Assembly: GCA_028408365.1 (NCBI GenBank)
Contig: JAOOLD010000002.1
Location: 94,780 to 158,779 of the forward strand
DNA: 64,000 bases
Source of the DNA: Bacteroidota bacterium
Lineage (GTDB): Bacteria > Bacteroidota > Bacteroidia > Flavobacteriales > BACL11
Direction: 5' to 3'
Positions 16,316 to 25,342 of the stretch are shown here, in pieces (the stretch's first letter is position 1; every line of letters begins with the position of its first letter). Under the pieces are notes generated by a model. It saw nothing but the letters and a program-made list of their open reading frames with translations. It did not search any database and was not told the origin of the DNA. Both the position numbers and the translations under genes were made by a program.

Positions 16316-19307
16316 AATAGTTTATTGCTCTATGCTTACAACAATGATATAGATCCTCTTTTTCAAATTTAATTTTTTGTTTTTCTCCTCTTGAAGTAGC
16401 CATTTTGGAAATTATTCTTGCTTTTTCTTTTTGGTCTCTGCTCATTAATTTCTCATTATAATTATGATCAAATAAAAGTCTTCCATCTACAAATGTGCTC
16501 TCAACCTTTGCATAAATTGATAATGGCTCATCGGACCATATAACTATATCTGCATCTTTTCCAACTTTTAGACTCCCCATTTTTTTATCAAGTTGCAAAA
16601 GTTTTGCTGGATTAAGAGTTATCATCTTCCAAGCGTCTTCTTTACTTACACCGCCATATTTGATAGCTTTAGCAGCTTCATGATTTAATCTTCTTCCCAT
16701 TTCTGCATCATCAGAATTTATTGCTGTGATAACTCCGGCACTGTTTAATAGTGCAGCATTGTGAGGAATAGCATCATTAACTTCAAACTTGTATGCCCAC
16801 CAATCAGAAAAAGTTGACCCTCCTGCGCCATGTTTTTTCATTTTATCGGCTACTTTGTAGCCTTCTAATATATGAGTAAAAGTATTAACAGTAAAGCCCA
16901 TTGAATCTCCAACATGCATCAGCATGTTAATTTCAGATTGCACATATGAATGACATGTTATAAATCTTTTCTTATCTAATATTTCAGATAGAATATTTAG
17001 TTCTAGATCTTCTCTTGGAGGAGTGGTATTCCTTTTTTTTCTCAATGAAAGTTTGTTGTACTCTTCCCACTCCTTTTTATAGTTTTTAGCTCTAAAAAAT
17101 GCGTCATAGAAAACTTGTTCAACACCCATTCTAGTTTGAGGAAATCTAAATTTATTAAATGCTCCCCAATTACTTTGCTTCACGTTTTCTCCCAAAGCAA
17201 ATTTTATAAAACCCACATCTGATTTTATCTTCATCTCTTCAGCTAAGCTTCCCCATTTCATTTTAACAAGTGCAGACTGACCACCTATAGGATTTGCTGA
17301 CCCGTGTAACAACTGTGCTGCTGTTACCCCACCTGCTAATTGTCTATATATATTAACATCATTTGAATTTATCACATCTCCGATACTAACCTCTGCTGTC
17401 ACAGCTTGGCTACTTTCGTTTACACCTCTCGAGATAGCAATATGTGAGTGTTCATCAATAATTCCAGATGTTATATGCTTTTCTGTAGCATCAATTATTT
17501 GAACGGAAGTAGTGTCGCTAAAAACATCTGAAAGAATAATGTTTTTACCAACAAAAACAATTTTACCATTGCTGAATGCAATATCTGCGCGATTTAAAAC
17601 ACCTGATTTTTCGTTTGTCCAAATTGTCCCATTTGTTAAAACTACATCATTCTTTTTTGGAAGTTTTTCAAAGCCGTAAGATACATTTGGTTTTAGTTGT
17701 TTGGGAGGAACGGTATCTATATTTGAATTATTTGTCTTTTTACTTTTGATAACTATAGATGAGTCTTTAGTGAGCACAAAATCTATTGTTGTTCCTTCTT
17801 TTGTCTGAGCTCTTCCTTCGCCTAAGCCATTATAAATCTTACATACAGCTCTGAACGAAATTTGCTTACTAAAAAAAGTAAGTTTGTTGTATTTAAGATG
17901 AGAGCTCATCCATGAAGAGTCAAGTGATGGTATCTTAATTTTCGGCTTGTCAATGTCACCATTAATTTCAACAAACAAATCCTTAAGGCTTGTTGAATTA
18001 AATGTGTAGTATCCTCTTATATCTTCATTGTTCTTTTCTTTTATCACATTTCTTTCTCCATCAACCCAATTTTCATAAATATCTCCTTCAATAAAAATAT
18101 CATCAGAACAGATAATAAAGTTGGCTTTTTTACCTGCTTCAATGGATCCAATTAAGTGGTACTTATTAATTAATTTTGCTGGAGTTTCAGTTAATGCTTT
18201 AAGTGCATCTTCTCTCTTCAAGCCATGATTTACAGCAATACGAAGATTTTTTAAAAAATCTTTCTTGTTTTTTAAGTCCGATGATGTAATCGCAAATGGA
18301 ATTTTATTTTTTGCTATTATATTTAAATTATATGGAGCTAGCTCCCATTCTTTAAGCTTTTTCAAGCTCAACCAGTCAGTATAAACAGGATTTGAAATAT
18401 CATATGCATTTGGAAAGTTAAGTGGAATAACTAATGGAAAATTAAATTTTTTTAATTGGTCACTGACAGCAAATTCCTTACCATTTCCTTTAACAATAAA
18501 ATCTATTTCAAATTCATCAGCAATTGAAAAAAGTCTATAATAATCTGTCTCATCATTTAGAATAAAAATCTTAGGCAAAAATTTATTTTGATTATAACTC
18601 TCTAGAGAAAGATTTAATTCTTTTTTGTTTGTTTGTTCGTACCATTGAGCATCCAGTAAAGTTTGTTTAAACAATGCAATGCTTCCCATAAGAGAAGTGG
18701 GATACCTTTGACGAGAAACTCCTTTTGAAAAAGAGTAGAATGTAGCTGCTTTATCTTCAATTATTGTTTGGTTTTGTCTTTTGTCAGAAATAATTATTAA
18801 AGTCCCGTTTCCTCTAAAAATACCATCATTTTGATGAGAAAGGACCATTCCAAATCCATTGTTTATATATTTTGTAGCATCATCTCCGTCGTATTTATAT
18901 ATGCTTGACGCATTTACTTCTGGCTTTATACTTTGATTCCAATGATATGGACCAGTTTTTTTACTTTCGTATTGAGGGGTATAACTAAATTCAGTTTTTG
19001 TTGGAGCTTCAATGCCAAAATCTGAAATTAGTTCAATAAAAGAGGGATAAATAAAATCTCCATTTAAATCTTTAATGATAGCATTTTTTGGTATTGTGAT
19101 ACTATCTCCAACACTCAATATTTTATCATCTTGAACTAGCATCATTCCATGCTCAATAACTTTAGATGAACTTTGGTGGATTTTTGCATTAACAAATGCT
19201 ATTGGAGATTTATAATTATTTTCAACTCCATTTGTTGGAAAAGTTTCTTGACATAAGCAAATTGATGTGCTTAATATAAAAATAAGAAGTGAAGAGATTT
19301 TTTTCAT
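16308..19307 (-). CDS. Secreted double amidohydrolase (two fused amidohydrolase domains)
   Basis: 999 residues with a signal peptide (SLLIFILSTSICLCQ). Residues ~30-430 form one amidohydrolase-like domain whose first-strand motif is degenerate (GDFIYPSFIELISDFG, no HxH), ending in LIGSIEAGKKANFII. Residues ~570-980 form a second one with intact ligands: the HSH of GIIDEHSHIA, histidines in TCHSYVQSE and TFTHILEG and the aspartate of NSDDAEMGRR, ending in KKMGSLKVGKDADIVIW. The C-terminal domain is therefore probably the catalytic half. The substrate is not known; peptidase or cyclic-amide hydrolase activity is possible. It is encoded upstream of, and overlaps, the shorter paralogue. Confidence 0.85.
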   Translation of the reverse strand: MKKISSLLIFILSTSICLCQETFPTNGVENNYKSPIAFVNAKIHQSSSKVIEHGMMLVQDDKILSVGDSITIPKNAIIKDLNGDFIYPSFIELISDFGIEAPTKTEFSYTPQYESKKTGPYHWNQSIKPEVNASSIYKYDGDDATKYINNGFGMVLSHQNDGIFRGNGTLIIISDKRQNQTIIEDKAATFYSFSKGVSRQRYPTSLMGSIALFKQTLLDAQWYEQTNKKELNLSLESYNQNKFLPKIFILNDETDYYRLFSIADEFEIDFIVKGNGKEFAVSDQLKKFNFPLVIPLNFPNAYDISNPVYTDWLSLKKLKEWELAPYNLNIIAKNKIPFAITSSDLKNKKDFLKNLRIAVNHGLKREDALKALTETPAKLINKYHLIGSIEAGKKANFIICSDDIFIEGDIYENWVDGERNVIKEKNNEDIRGYYTFNSTSLKDLFVEINGDIDKPKIKIPSLDSSWMSSHLKYNKLTFFSKQISFRAVCKIYNGLGEGRAQTKEGTTIDFVLTKDSSIVIKSKKTNNSNIDTVPPKQLKPNVSYGFEKLPKKNDVVLTNGTIWTNEKSGVLNRADIAFSNGKIVFVGKNIILSDVFSDTTSVQIIDATEKHITSGIIDEHSHIAISRGVNESSQAVTAEVSIGDVINSNDVNIYRQLAGGVTAAQLLHGSANPIGGQSALVKMKWGSLAEEMKIKSDVGFIKFALGENVKQSNWGAFNKFRFPQTRMGVEQVFYDAFFRAKNYKKEWEEYNKLSLRKKRNTTPPREDLELNILSEILDKKRFITCHSYVQSEINMLMHVGDSMGFTVNTFTHILEGYKVADKMKKHGAGGSTFSDWWAYKFEVNDAIPHNAALLNSAGVITAINSDDAEMGRRLNHEAAKAIKYGGVSKEDAWKMITLNPAKLLQLDKKMGSLKVGKDADIVIWSDEPLSIYAKVESTFVDGRLLFDHNYNEKLMSRDQKEKARIISKMATSRGEKQKIKFEKEDLYHCCKHRAINYYE

Positions 19308-19377
19308 AAATAAACAGTTGTGAAATTACCAAATTTTTATTGTTTTTTATTTGTTTCTTTGCACTATAAAAAATAAT

Positions 19378-19743
19378 ATGAAAACACATCAAGCTAACTT
19401 ACTAAACAGTATTACTTTAATAATTATGCCAATTTGGGCATTTCTAGCTTTTGAAGCAACAATAGATAAGCCTAGTCAATCACTTACTGCATTTATCCCA
19501 CTAATTTTTGGTGTGATTTTGCTTTTGTGCAATGGAGGATTAAAAAAAGAAAATAAGACAATTGCTCACATCGCTGTCTTAATTACTTTGATAGCATTAC
19601 TAGGTCTTTCTATGCCTTTAAAAGCAGCAATTGCTGATGATAGAGGTGTATCTGTTATCAGAATATTATTAATGATTATTACAGGCATAATAGCTATGAT
19701 TACATTTGTAAAAAGCTTTATACAGGCAAGAAAAAATAAGTAA
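19378..19743 (+). CDS. Small four-helix membrane protein of unknown function
   Basis: 121 residues from the ATG at 19378; the track start at 19351 adds nine residues with no support. Four hydrophobic segments are visible: SITLIIMPIWAFLAF, AFIPLIFGVILLLC, IAVLITLIALLGLSM and ILLMIITGIIAMITFV, with a short basic C-terminus. I do not recognise a named family. It lies 6 bases upstream of hflX and is probably cotranscribed with it. A one-mismatch promoter-like TTTCTTTG lies about 17 bases upstream. Confidence 0.75.
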   Translation: MKTHQANLLNSITLIIMPIWAFLAFEATIDKPSQSLTAFIPLIFGVILLLCNGGLKKENKTIAHIAVLITLIALLGLSMPLKAAIADDRGVSVIRILLMIITGIIAMITFVKSFIQARKNK

Positions 19744-19749
19744 TTAAAA

Positions 19750-20916
19750 ATGACAGAGAATGCAGTTATTATTGGACTAGTCTTATCCAATGATGATACT
19801 GATACTGTAGACCAAAATCTGTCAGAACTTGAGTTTCTAGCAAAGACTTGTGGCGCAAATGTTGTTAAGCAATTTACTCAAAAACTTCATTCACCTAACC
19901 CAAGCACTTTTTTAGGCAAGGGAAAACTTAAGATTATCTTAGATTATGTTAATTCAAATGAGATCGATTTATTAATATTCGATGACGATTTATCAGCCAC
20001 TCAGCTGAGAAATATTGAAAATTATTTTAAAATTAAAATTTTAGATCGGAGCAATTTAATTCTTGACATTTTTGCAAAGAGAGCACAAACAGCTACCGCA
20101 AAAACACAAGTAGAACTTGCTCAATATGAGTATTTATTACCCAGGCTTACTAGAATGTGGACACATTTAGAGCGTCAGAAAGGAGGTATTGGAATGAGAG
20201 GACCAGGAGAAACTCAAATTGAAACAGACAGAAGAATTATAAAAGATAAAATTTCTTTGCTAAAAAAAAGATTGATTAAAATTGATAAACAAAAAAATAC
20301 ACAGAGGAAGAGAAGAGCTAGATTAGTCAGAGTATCATTAGTTGGTTACACAAATGCTGGTAAATCAACAATAATGAATAAGTTAAGCAAGTCAGATGTT
20401 CTTGCTGAGAACATGCTATTTGCTACTCTAGATACAACAGTTAGAAAGGTTGTTGTAAAAAACCTGCCATTTTTACTTTCAGATACTGTAGGCTTTATTA
20501 GAAAACTACCTCATCAACTCATCGAATCATTTAAGTCAACATTAGATGAGGTGAAAGAATCAGACTTTCTAATACATGTTGTGGATATTTCTAATAAAAA
20601 TTTTGAGGAGCATATGAACACTGTTAATCAAACCTTGGATGAACTTGGAGTAGTAGAAAAGCCTATAATGTTAATATATAACAAAGTTGATCAATACAGT
20701 TTTATTGAAAAAGATATTGATGATTTGACACCTCTAACAAAAGACAATTTATCAATTGACGATTTAAGACAAACATGGATAAGTAAGCTAAACAAAAATG
20801 TTTTTTTTATCTCAGCTCTAAACAAAAATGACATCACAGAGCTCAGAAACTTTTTATATTCTTACATAAAGAGTATACATGCAAAGCGTTGGCCTTATGA
20901 TAATTTACTTTACTGA
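19750..20916 (+). CDS. hflX: Ribosome-associated GTPase HflX
   Basis: 388 residues. The N-terminal HflX domain contains FLGKGKLKII, FDDDLSATQLRN and RSNLILDIFAKRAQTATAKTQVELAQ, followed by the GMRGPGETQIETDRR glycine-rich block. The G domain has G1 GYTNAGKST, G3 DTVGF and G4 NKVD. HflX splits stalled 70S ribosomes and acts on 50S subunits under stress. The ATG is 6 bases after the preceding membrane-protein gene. The 3' end overlaps the convergent exporter gene by 7 bases. Confidence 0.95.
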   Translation: MTENAVIIGLVLSNDDTDTVDQNLSELEFLAKTCGANVVKQFTQKLHSPNPSTFLGKGKLKIILDYVNSNEIDLLIFDDDLSATQLRNIENYFKIKILDRSNLILDIFAKRAQTATAKTQVELAQYEYLLPRLTRMWTHLERQKGGIGMRGPGETQIETDRRIIKDKISLLKKRLIKIDKQKNTQRKRRARLVRVSLVGYTNAGKSTIMNKLSKSDVLAENMLFATLDTTVRKVVVKNLPFLLSDTVGFIRKLPHQLIESFKSTLDEVKESDFLIHVVDISNKNFEEHMNTVNQTLDELGVVEKPIMLIYNKVDQYSFIEKDIDDLTPLTKDNLSIDDLRQTWISKLNKNVFFISALNKNDITELRNFLYSYIKSIHAKRWPYDNLLY

Positions 20917-22730
20917 TGTTTAGTAAACTTTTCAAATAAGTTACTATAAATTTCACTGTTTTTCAAAAGTTTATTATGAGTACCTGAATCAATTATTCTT
21001 CCTTTGTCGAGAATCAAAATTTTATCACAATTTTGGATTGTATTTAAATTATGGGTTATTATTAAGCACGTTCTATCTTTCATAATATTTTGAATAGCCA
21101 TGTTAACGTATTCTGCGGAATCAGCATCAAGGGATGAAGTTGCTTCGTCAAGTATTAAAAATTCAGGATTTTGAATCAAATTTCTAGCTATACATATTCT
21201 TTGCTTTTCTCCTTGAGACAAATTGTTTCCTTTATCACCCACATTAAAATTAAATTTTTTAGGTAGTTTTTCAATGAAATTATATGAGTAAGAATCCTTT
21301 GCAGCTTTAATTATATCACTATTTTTTGCATTTAGATTACCAAGAAAAATATTGTTAAATATTGTGTCGTTGAACAAGAATGGGACTTGATCTACACTTC
21401 CAAAAAATTCCCTAATGGAACTGATGTCATATTTACTTAATTTTTCATTATTAATGTAAATTTCCCCACTATCAAAATTATATAATCTGTTAATTAAGTC
21501 GCAAATAGTTGTTTTGCCTGAACCTGAGTGTCCAACTATAGCAATATTTTCACCTTTATTAATTCTGAAAGAAGTACCGCTTAAAACCTTATTGTTATCA
21601 TGGCTGAAATGAACATCCTTAAACTCCAAATAATCAAAATTTTTAATTTTCTTCTTCGAGTTTTTGATGTTATCTTCATCTTTTAAATTGATGATTTCAA
21701 ATACTCTTTTTGAAGCCGCATTACCTTTTTTTATGCTGTAAAATGAAGATGTGAGAGATTTTGCTGGAGGAATTAGTTGAGAAAAAATCAGAACAAAGCC
21801 AATAAATTCTTGAGCTAGAATTTCAGATTTAGTGTTTAAAACCATAGTTCCGCCAATAAGCAAAACAATTACCAATACAATAGTACTTAAGAACTCACTC
21901 ATTGGAGAGGATAAGTCTTTTTTTCTCAGTAAAGAGTTCATAAGCTGACTATATTTTTTACTTTCAATTGAAAAAATCGAATGTATATGTTTACTTATGT
22001 TTAATGATTTAATGGTTCTAATTCCTGACAAGGTTTCGTCCACCTTACTCATAATTTTACCCATTTGACTTTGAACTTTGTCTGAATCTTTTTGCAATTG
22101 TTTGCCAATGTATCCAATTATAAATCCTACAATTGGAAACATTATTATTACAAGCAATGTTAATTTAAAACTTAATGTTAATAACGCAATTAAAAAAATA
22201 ATGATTGTGATGGGGTCTTTAAATAACATTTCCAAAGTGCTCATGATTGACCATTCTATTTCAATTAAATCATTAGAAATTCTTGAAAGAAGATCTCCCT
22301 TTTTTCTTTTTTCAATCGATTTTATGGGAATTGAAAGTAATTTTTTATTAATTACAACCCGAATATCATTTATAACTCCATTTCTTATTGGAACCATAAA
22401 ATATAGTGCTAAATATCTAAAAAGGTTACGAAACAAAAAGCTTATTAAAATTAATGAGCAAATTAAAATTAGTGCTTTAGCACTTCCACTGGATTCAATG
22501 GTATGACTTATTTGATAATAAAAAAGGTTTTTGACGCTTTCAATGCTATTTATAATTTCAGGCGGGTTAACTACTCTTTCTTGTGTCCCAAATAAAACAC
22601 CTAAAAATGGTATAATCATTGTTAATGATACCAAAGAGAAGATTGATGATAGTGCATTAAAAAACACATTCAACATACAATAAGCTTTGTAAACTTTTAG
22701 ATAGCTTAGAAATTTCAATAAACTTTTCAC
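20910..22730 (-). CDS. ABC exporter, fused permease-ATPase (MsbA-like)
   Basis: 606 residues, GTG start. About six membrane helices fill residues 1-330. The nucleotide-binding domain carries Walker A GHSGSGKTT, Q-loop SVDQVPF, signature LSQGEKQR, Walker B FLILDEATSSLD and the switch histidine in ITHNL. The half-transporter architecture matches lipid A/phospholipid flippase MsbA and related multidrug exporters, which act as homodimers in the inner membrane. The specific cargo cannot be read from sequence. The GTG lies exactly 4 bases from a perfect -7 element, so it is probably translated from a leaderless mRNA. It is divergent from rbfA across 55 bases. Confidence 0.9.
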   Translation of the reverse strand: MKSLLKFLSYLKVYKAYCMLNVFFNALSSIFSLVSLTMIIPFLGVLFGTQERVVNPPEIINSIESVKNLFYYQISHTIESSGSAKALILICSLILISFLFRNLFRYLALYFMVPIRNGVINDIRVVINKKLLSIPIKSIEKRKKGDLLSRISNDLIEIEWSIMSTLEMLFKDPITIIIFLIALLTLSFKLTLLVIIMFPIVGFIIGYIGKQLQKDSDKVQSQMGKIMSKVDETLSGIRTIKSLNISKHIHSIFSIESKKYSQLMNSLLRKKDLSSPMSEFLSTIVLVIVLLIGGTMVLNTKSEILAQEFIGFVLIFSQLIPPAKSLTSSFYSIKKGNAASKRVFEIINLKDEDNIKNSKKKIKNFDYLEFKDVHFSHDNNKVLSGTSFRINKGENIAIVGHSGSGKTTICDLINRLYNFDSGEIYINNEKLSKYDISSIREFFGSVDQVPFLFNDTIFNNIFLGNLNAKNSDIIKAAKDSYSYNFIEKLPKKFNFNVGDKGNNLSQGEKQRICIARNLIQNPEFLILDEATSSLDADSAEYVNMAIQNIMKDRTCLIITHNLNTIQNCDKILILDKGRIIDSGTHNKLLKNSEIYSNLFEKFTKHQ

Positions 22731-22734
22731 TCTA

Positions 22735-22742
22735 CAAAGATA
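22735..22742 (-). promoter_or_regulatory. -7 promoter element of the ABC exporter (leaderless)
   Basis: TATCTTTG on the minus strand, then TAGA, then the GTG start: a 4-base gap. Confidence 0.65.
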
Positions 22743-22773
22743 ATTAATGGTAGGAATAACGTAAACAAATTAT

Positions 22774-22781
22774 TATTATTG
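22774..22781 (+). promoter_or_regulatory. Probable -7 promoter element of rbfA
   Basis: TATTATTG has one mismatch to TAnnTTTG and lies 4 bases from the rbfA ATG, the same spacing as the exact cases elsewhere in the window. Confidence 0.4.
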
Positions 22782-22785
22782 CAAA

Positions 22786-23127
22786 ATGCAATCAAACAAC
22801 AGAGTGAGTAAAGTATCCAGATTAATCCAAAAGGAATTATCAAATGTTTTTAACATTGATTTAATTAATCAATTTTCTGGAATCATAATTAGTGTAACAA
22901 CTGTAAGAATCACACCAGACTTCTCTGAAGCAAGAGTTTTTTTAAGTGTTTTTCCATTGGAGAAACCCAATGAGTTTATTAAACGAATAAATGATAATAA
23001 ACAATTTATAAGAGGTAAATTAGGAAGTAGAATTAAAAATCAATTTAGAAAAGTTCCAAAATTGATATTCTTTTTGGATGATTCAGCTGAATTTTCAGAT
23101 GAAATAGAAGAGCTCATCAAAAAATAA
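22786..23127 (+). CDS. rbfA: 30S ribosome-binding factor RbfA
   Basis: 113 residues. The type II KH-fold pattern of RbfA is visible: RVSKVSRLIQKELSNVF at the N-terminus, VTTVRITPDFSEARVFLSVFP in the middle and FRKVPKLIFFLDDSAE near the end. RbfA assists 16S rRNA 5'-end processing and small-subunit maturation. It is followed one base later by an FtsX-like permease gene, a pairing common in Bacteroidota. Confidence 0.92.
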   Translation: MQSNNRVSKVSRLIQKELSNVFNIDLINQFSGIIISVTTVRITPDFSEARVFLSVFPLEKPNEFIKRINDNKQFIRGKLGSRIKNQFRKVPKLIFFLDDSAEFSDEIEELIKK

Positions 23128-23128
23128 A

Positions 23129-24340
23129 ATGAAACAAGCTTTTTATTTATCAAAATTTTTTTTTAGCTCCAAAAATAAAAGTTCAAGTTCTTATTTTATT
23201 TCTAAAGTTTCAAGCATTTCAATAGCAGCTAGTTCATTTTCGTTAATTGTAATAATGTCAATTTTTACTGGCTTTGAAAATTTACTTTCTCAAATGTATA
23301 GTGATTTTGACCCGGATATTAAAGTAACATCTAAAAATCAAACCTTTTTCTCAAAAAGTGATTTTAATTTCGGAGAGCTTGATTCAAGTCAAATTGATTA
23401 TGCACTAACAATAGAGAACAAAATCTTAGCTAAATATGAGGATAAACAGTTTCTTGCTAATCTAAAAGGAGTTTCAAAAAACTATGAGAATGTAACCAAA
23501 ATAAATGGTTTTGTAAAAGAAATTTTTTCCGAAAAAAACAATTCATATAATAATGTTTATTTAGGATTAGGATTAGCAAATAATATTGGAATACAAAATG
23601 AAAGCTTTAATAAAACTTTAAGTTTTTTTTATCCAAATTTTAAAACAAATACAGCTTTTGGAGTTAAACCATACAATACTGATAAAGCTATTGTTAATAA
23701 AATATTTTCATTTGCATCAGATGTTGACAATGAGTTTGTTATTTCTGAAATTGAATTTGCACAGAACTTATTTTCAAACAATGGATTAATTTCTGCAATA
23801 GAAATAAACTTAAAAAACAAGAAAGATTTAAATACAGTCATAAAATATTTGAATAAGAAAAATGAAAATTCTTTTTTTGTTAAAGATAAGTTTCAGCAAA
23901 GAGATTTTTTGTTTAAAATTCTTAACTCAGAAAAGCTAGCTGTTTTTTTTATTTTAGTGTTGATTATTTTACTTTCGAGTTTTACTCACATTGGTTTTTT
24001 AAATATGTTTTTTATAGAAAAAAAATCAGAACTTCTTACATTAAATAAAATTGGCTTTTCTAATAAGTTAATTCAATATGTACTTTTTTTTGTTAGCATT
24101 AAAAAATTTCTAAGAGGACTCATAATTGGTGTTGGTTTGGCCCATTTATTTATCTTCTTACAATTGAAATTTTCATTAATTAAAATGAAAGATAATTTAG
24201 TAGTAGATTCTTATCCAGTCAGTTACGAGCCGTTAATGGTATTGCAATTAATTGTTGTACTTATTTTAATCTCTATTTTATACTCTTGGTTACCAAGCAA
24301 AACTCTATCATCAAATTTTTTAAGAAAAGCTGAATTCTGA
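23129..24340 (+). CDS. FtsX/LolE-like ABC transporter permease
   Basis: 403 residues. One N-terminal membrane helix (SISIAASSFSLIVIMSIFTGF), a periplasmic domain of ~200 residues and three C-terminal helices (FFILVLIILLSSFTHIGF, LRGLIIGVGLAHLFIF, VLQLIVVLILISILYSWLP) give the MacB/LolE topology. The N-terminal pattern matches LolC/LolE-type lipoprotein release permeases. No ATPase gene is next to it, so its partner must be elsewhere. It is cotranscribed with rbfA (one-base gap). Its last 21 bases overlap convergent dusB. Confidence 0.85.
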   Translation: MKQAFYLSKFFFSSKNKSSSSYFISKVSSISIAASSFSLIVIMSIFTGFENLLSQMYSDFDPDIKVTSKNQTFFSKSDFNFGELDSSQIDYALTIENKILAKYEDKQFLANLKGVSKNYENVTKINGFVKEIFSEKNNSYNNVYLGLGLANNIGIQNESFNKTLSFFYPNFKTNTAFGVKPYNTDKAIVNKIFSFASDVDNEFVISEIEFAQNLFSNNGLISAIEINLKNKKDLNTVIKYLNKKNENSFFVKDKFQQRDFLFKILNSEKLAVFFILVLIILLSSFTHIGFLNMFFIEKKSELLTLNKIGFSNKLIQYVLFFVSIKKFLRGLIIGVGLAHLFIFLQLKFSLIKMKDNLVVDSYPVSYEPLMVLQLIVVLILISILYSWLPSKTLSSNFLRKAEF

Positions 24341-25315
24341 GAATTTATCTTTTATGCTTTCTAATATTTCTATTATTTCACTTGCATTCTCAGATGAAAC
24401 TAATTTAATTCTATGATCTTTAAAATGAGGTATGCCTCTGAAATAGTTTGTGTAGTGCCTTCTTGTTTCGAAAATTCCGAGTCTTTCGCCCTTCCATGCA
24501 ATTGAATGTTTCAAATGTCTTTTACATACCCTTACTCTATCTTCAATAGTTGGCTTAGAAATGGTTTCTTTGTTTTTTAAATAGCTTTTGATTTCATTAA
24601 AAATCCATGGATATCCAATTGCTGCTCTTCCAATCATTACTCCATCAATCCCATATTTTTTTTTCATCTCAAGGGCTTTTTCGCCAGAATTTATATCACC
24701 GTTACCAAATACAGGAATATGCATGCGTGGGTTTTTTTTTACCTCACCAATTAATGTCCAATCGGCTTCACCTTTATACATCTGTTTTCTAGTTCTTCCG
24801 TGTATAGATATTGCTTTAATTCCAACATCTTGTAATCTTTCAGCTACTTCAACAATATATTTACTATTTTCATCCCAGCCTAATCGGGTTTTTACAGTTA
24901 CTGGCAATGAGGTTGATTTAACAATTTCTTTTGTCATTTTAACCATTTTTGGAATGTCTTGTAAAATACCTGCTCCAGCTCCTTTACACGCAACTTTTTT
25001 CACTGGGCATCCGTAATTTATATCAATTATATCAGGATTAGCTTGTTCACAGATTGCAGTGGCTAATTTCATAGATTCTATGTTTCCCCCAAAAATTTGG
25101 ATTCCAATTGGTCTTTCTTCGTCATATATATCCAGCTTCATAGTGCTTTTTTCTGCGTCCCTAATCAATCCCTCTGAGGAAATAAATTCAGTGTACATAA
25201 TGTCAGCACCATTTTCTTTACAAATTGCTCTGAACGGAGGGTCACTAACATCCTCCATTGGAGCTAACATTAAAGGGAAGCTGCCTAAATTAATATTTTC
25301 TATTTTTACACTCAC
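24320..25315 (-). CDS. dusB: tRNA-dihydrouridine synthase DusB
   Basis: 331 residues, GTG start. The TIM-barrel FMN enzyme pattern is clear: LAPMEDVSDPPFR, the catalytic cysteine in DINYGCPVKKV, the KTRLGWD lysine-arginine block, SIHGRTRKQMYKG, then GNGDI and GVMIGRAAIG for FMN phosphate. It reduces uridine to dihydrouridine in the tRNA D-loop using NADPH. The GTG is placed exactly 4 bases after a perfect TAATTTTG, supporting both the start and a leaderless message. It is divergent from the CPBP protease gene. Confidence 0.93.
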   Translation of the reverse strand: MSVKIENINLGSFPLMLAPMEDVSDPPFRAICKENGADIMYTEFISSEGLIRDAEKSTMKLDIYDEERPIGIQIFGGNIESMKLATAICEQANPDIIDINYGCPVKKVACKGAGAGILQDIPKMVKMTKEIVKSTSLPVTVKTRLGWDENSKYIVEVAERLQDVGIKAISIHGRTRKQMYKGEADWTLIGEVKKNPRMHIPVFGNGDINSGEKALEMKKKYGIDGVMIGRAAIGYPWIFNEIKSYLKNKETISKPTIEDRVRVCKRHLKHSIAWKGERLGIFETRRHYTNYFRGIPHFKDHRIKLVSSENASEIIEILESIKDKFSEFSFS

Positions 25316-25319
25316 CTTG

Positions 25320-25327
25320 CAAAATTA
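25320..25327 (-). promoter_or_regulatory. -7 promoter element of dusB (leaderless)
   Basis: TAATTTTG on the minus strand, then CAAG, then GTG. The gap is 4 bases. Confidence 0.65.
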
Positions 25328-25342
25328 ATTTAAATAGAATAA

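Noticed and set aside
24588-25016. Plus-strand ORF of 142 aa opposite dusB
   Set aside because: A shadow of dusB; hydrophobic low-complexity translation with no family resemblance.
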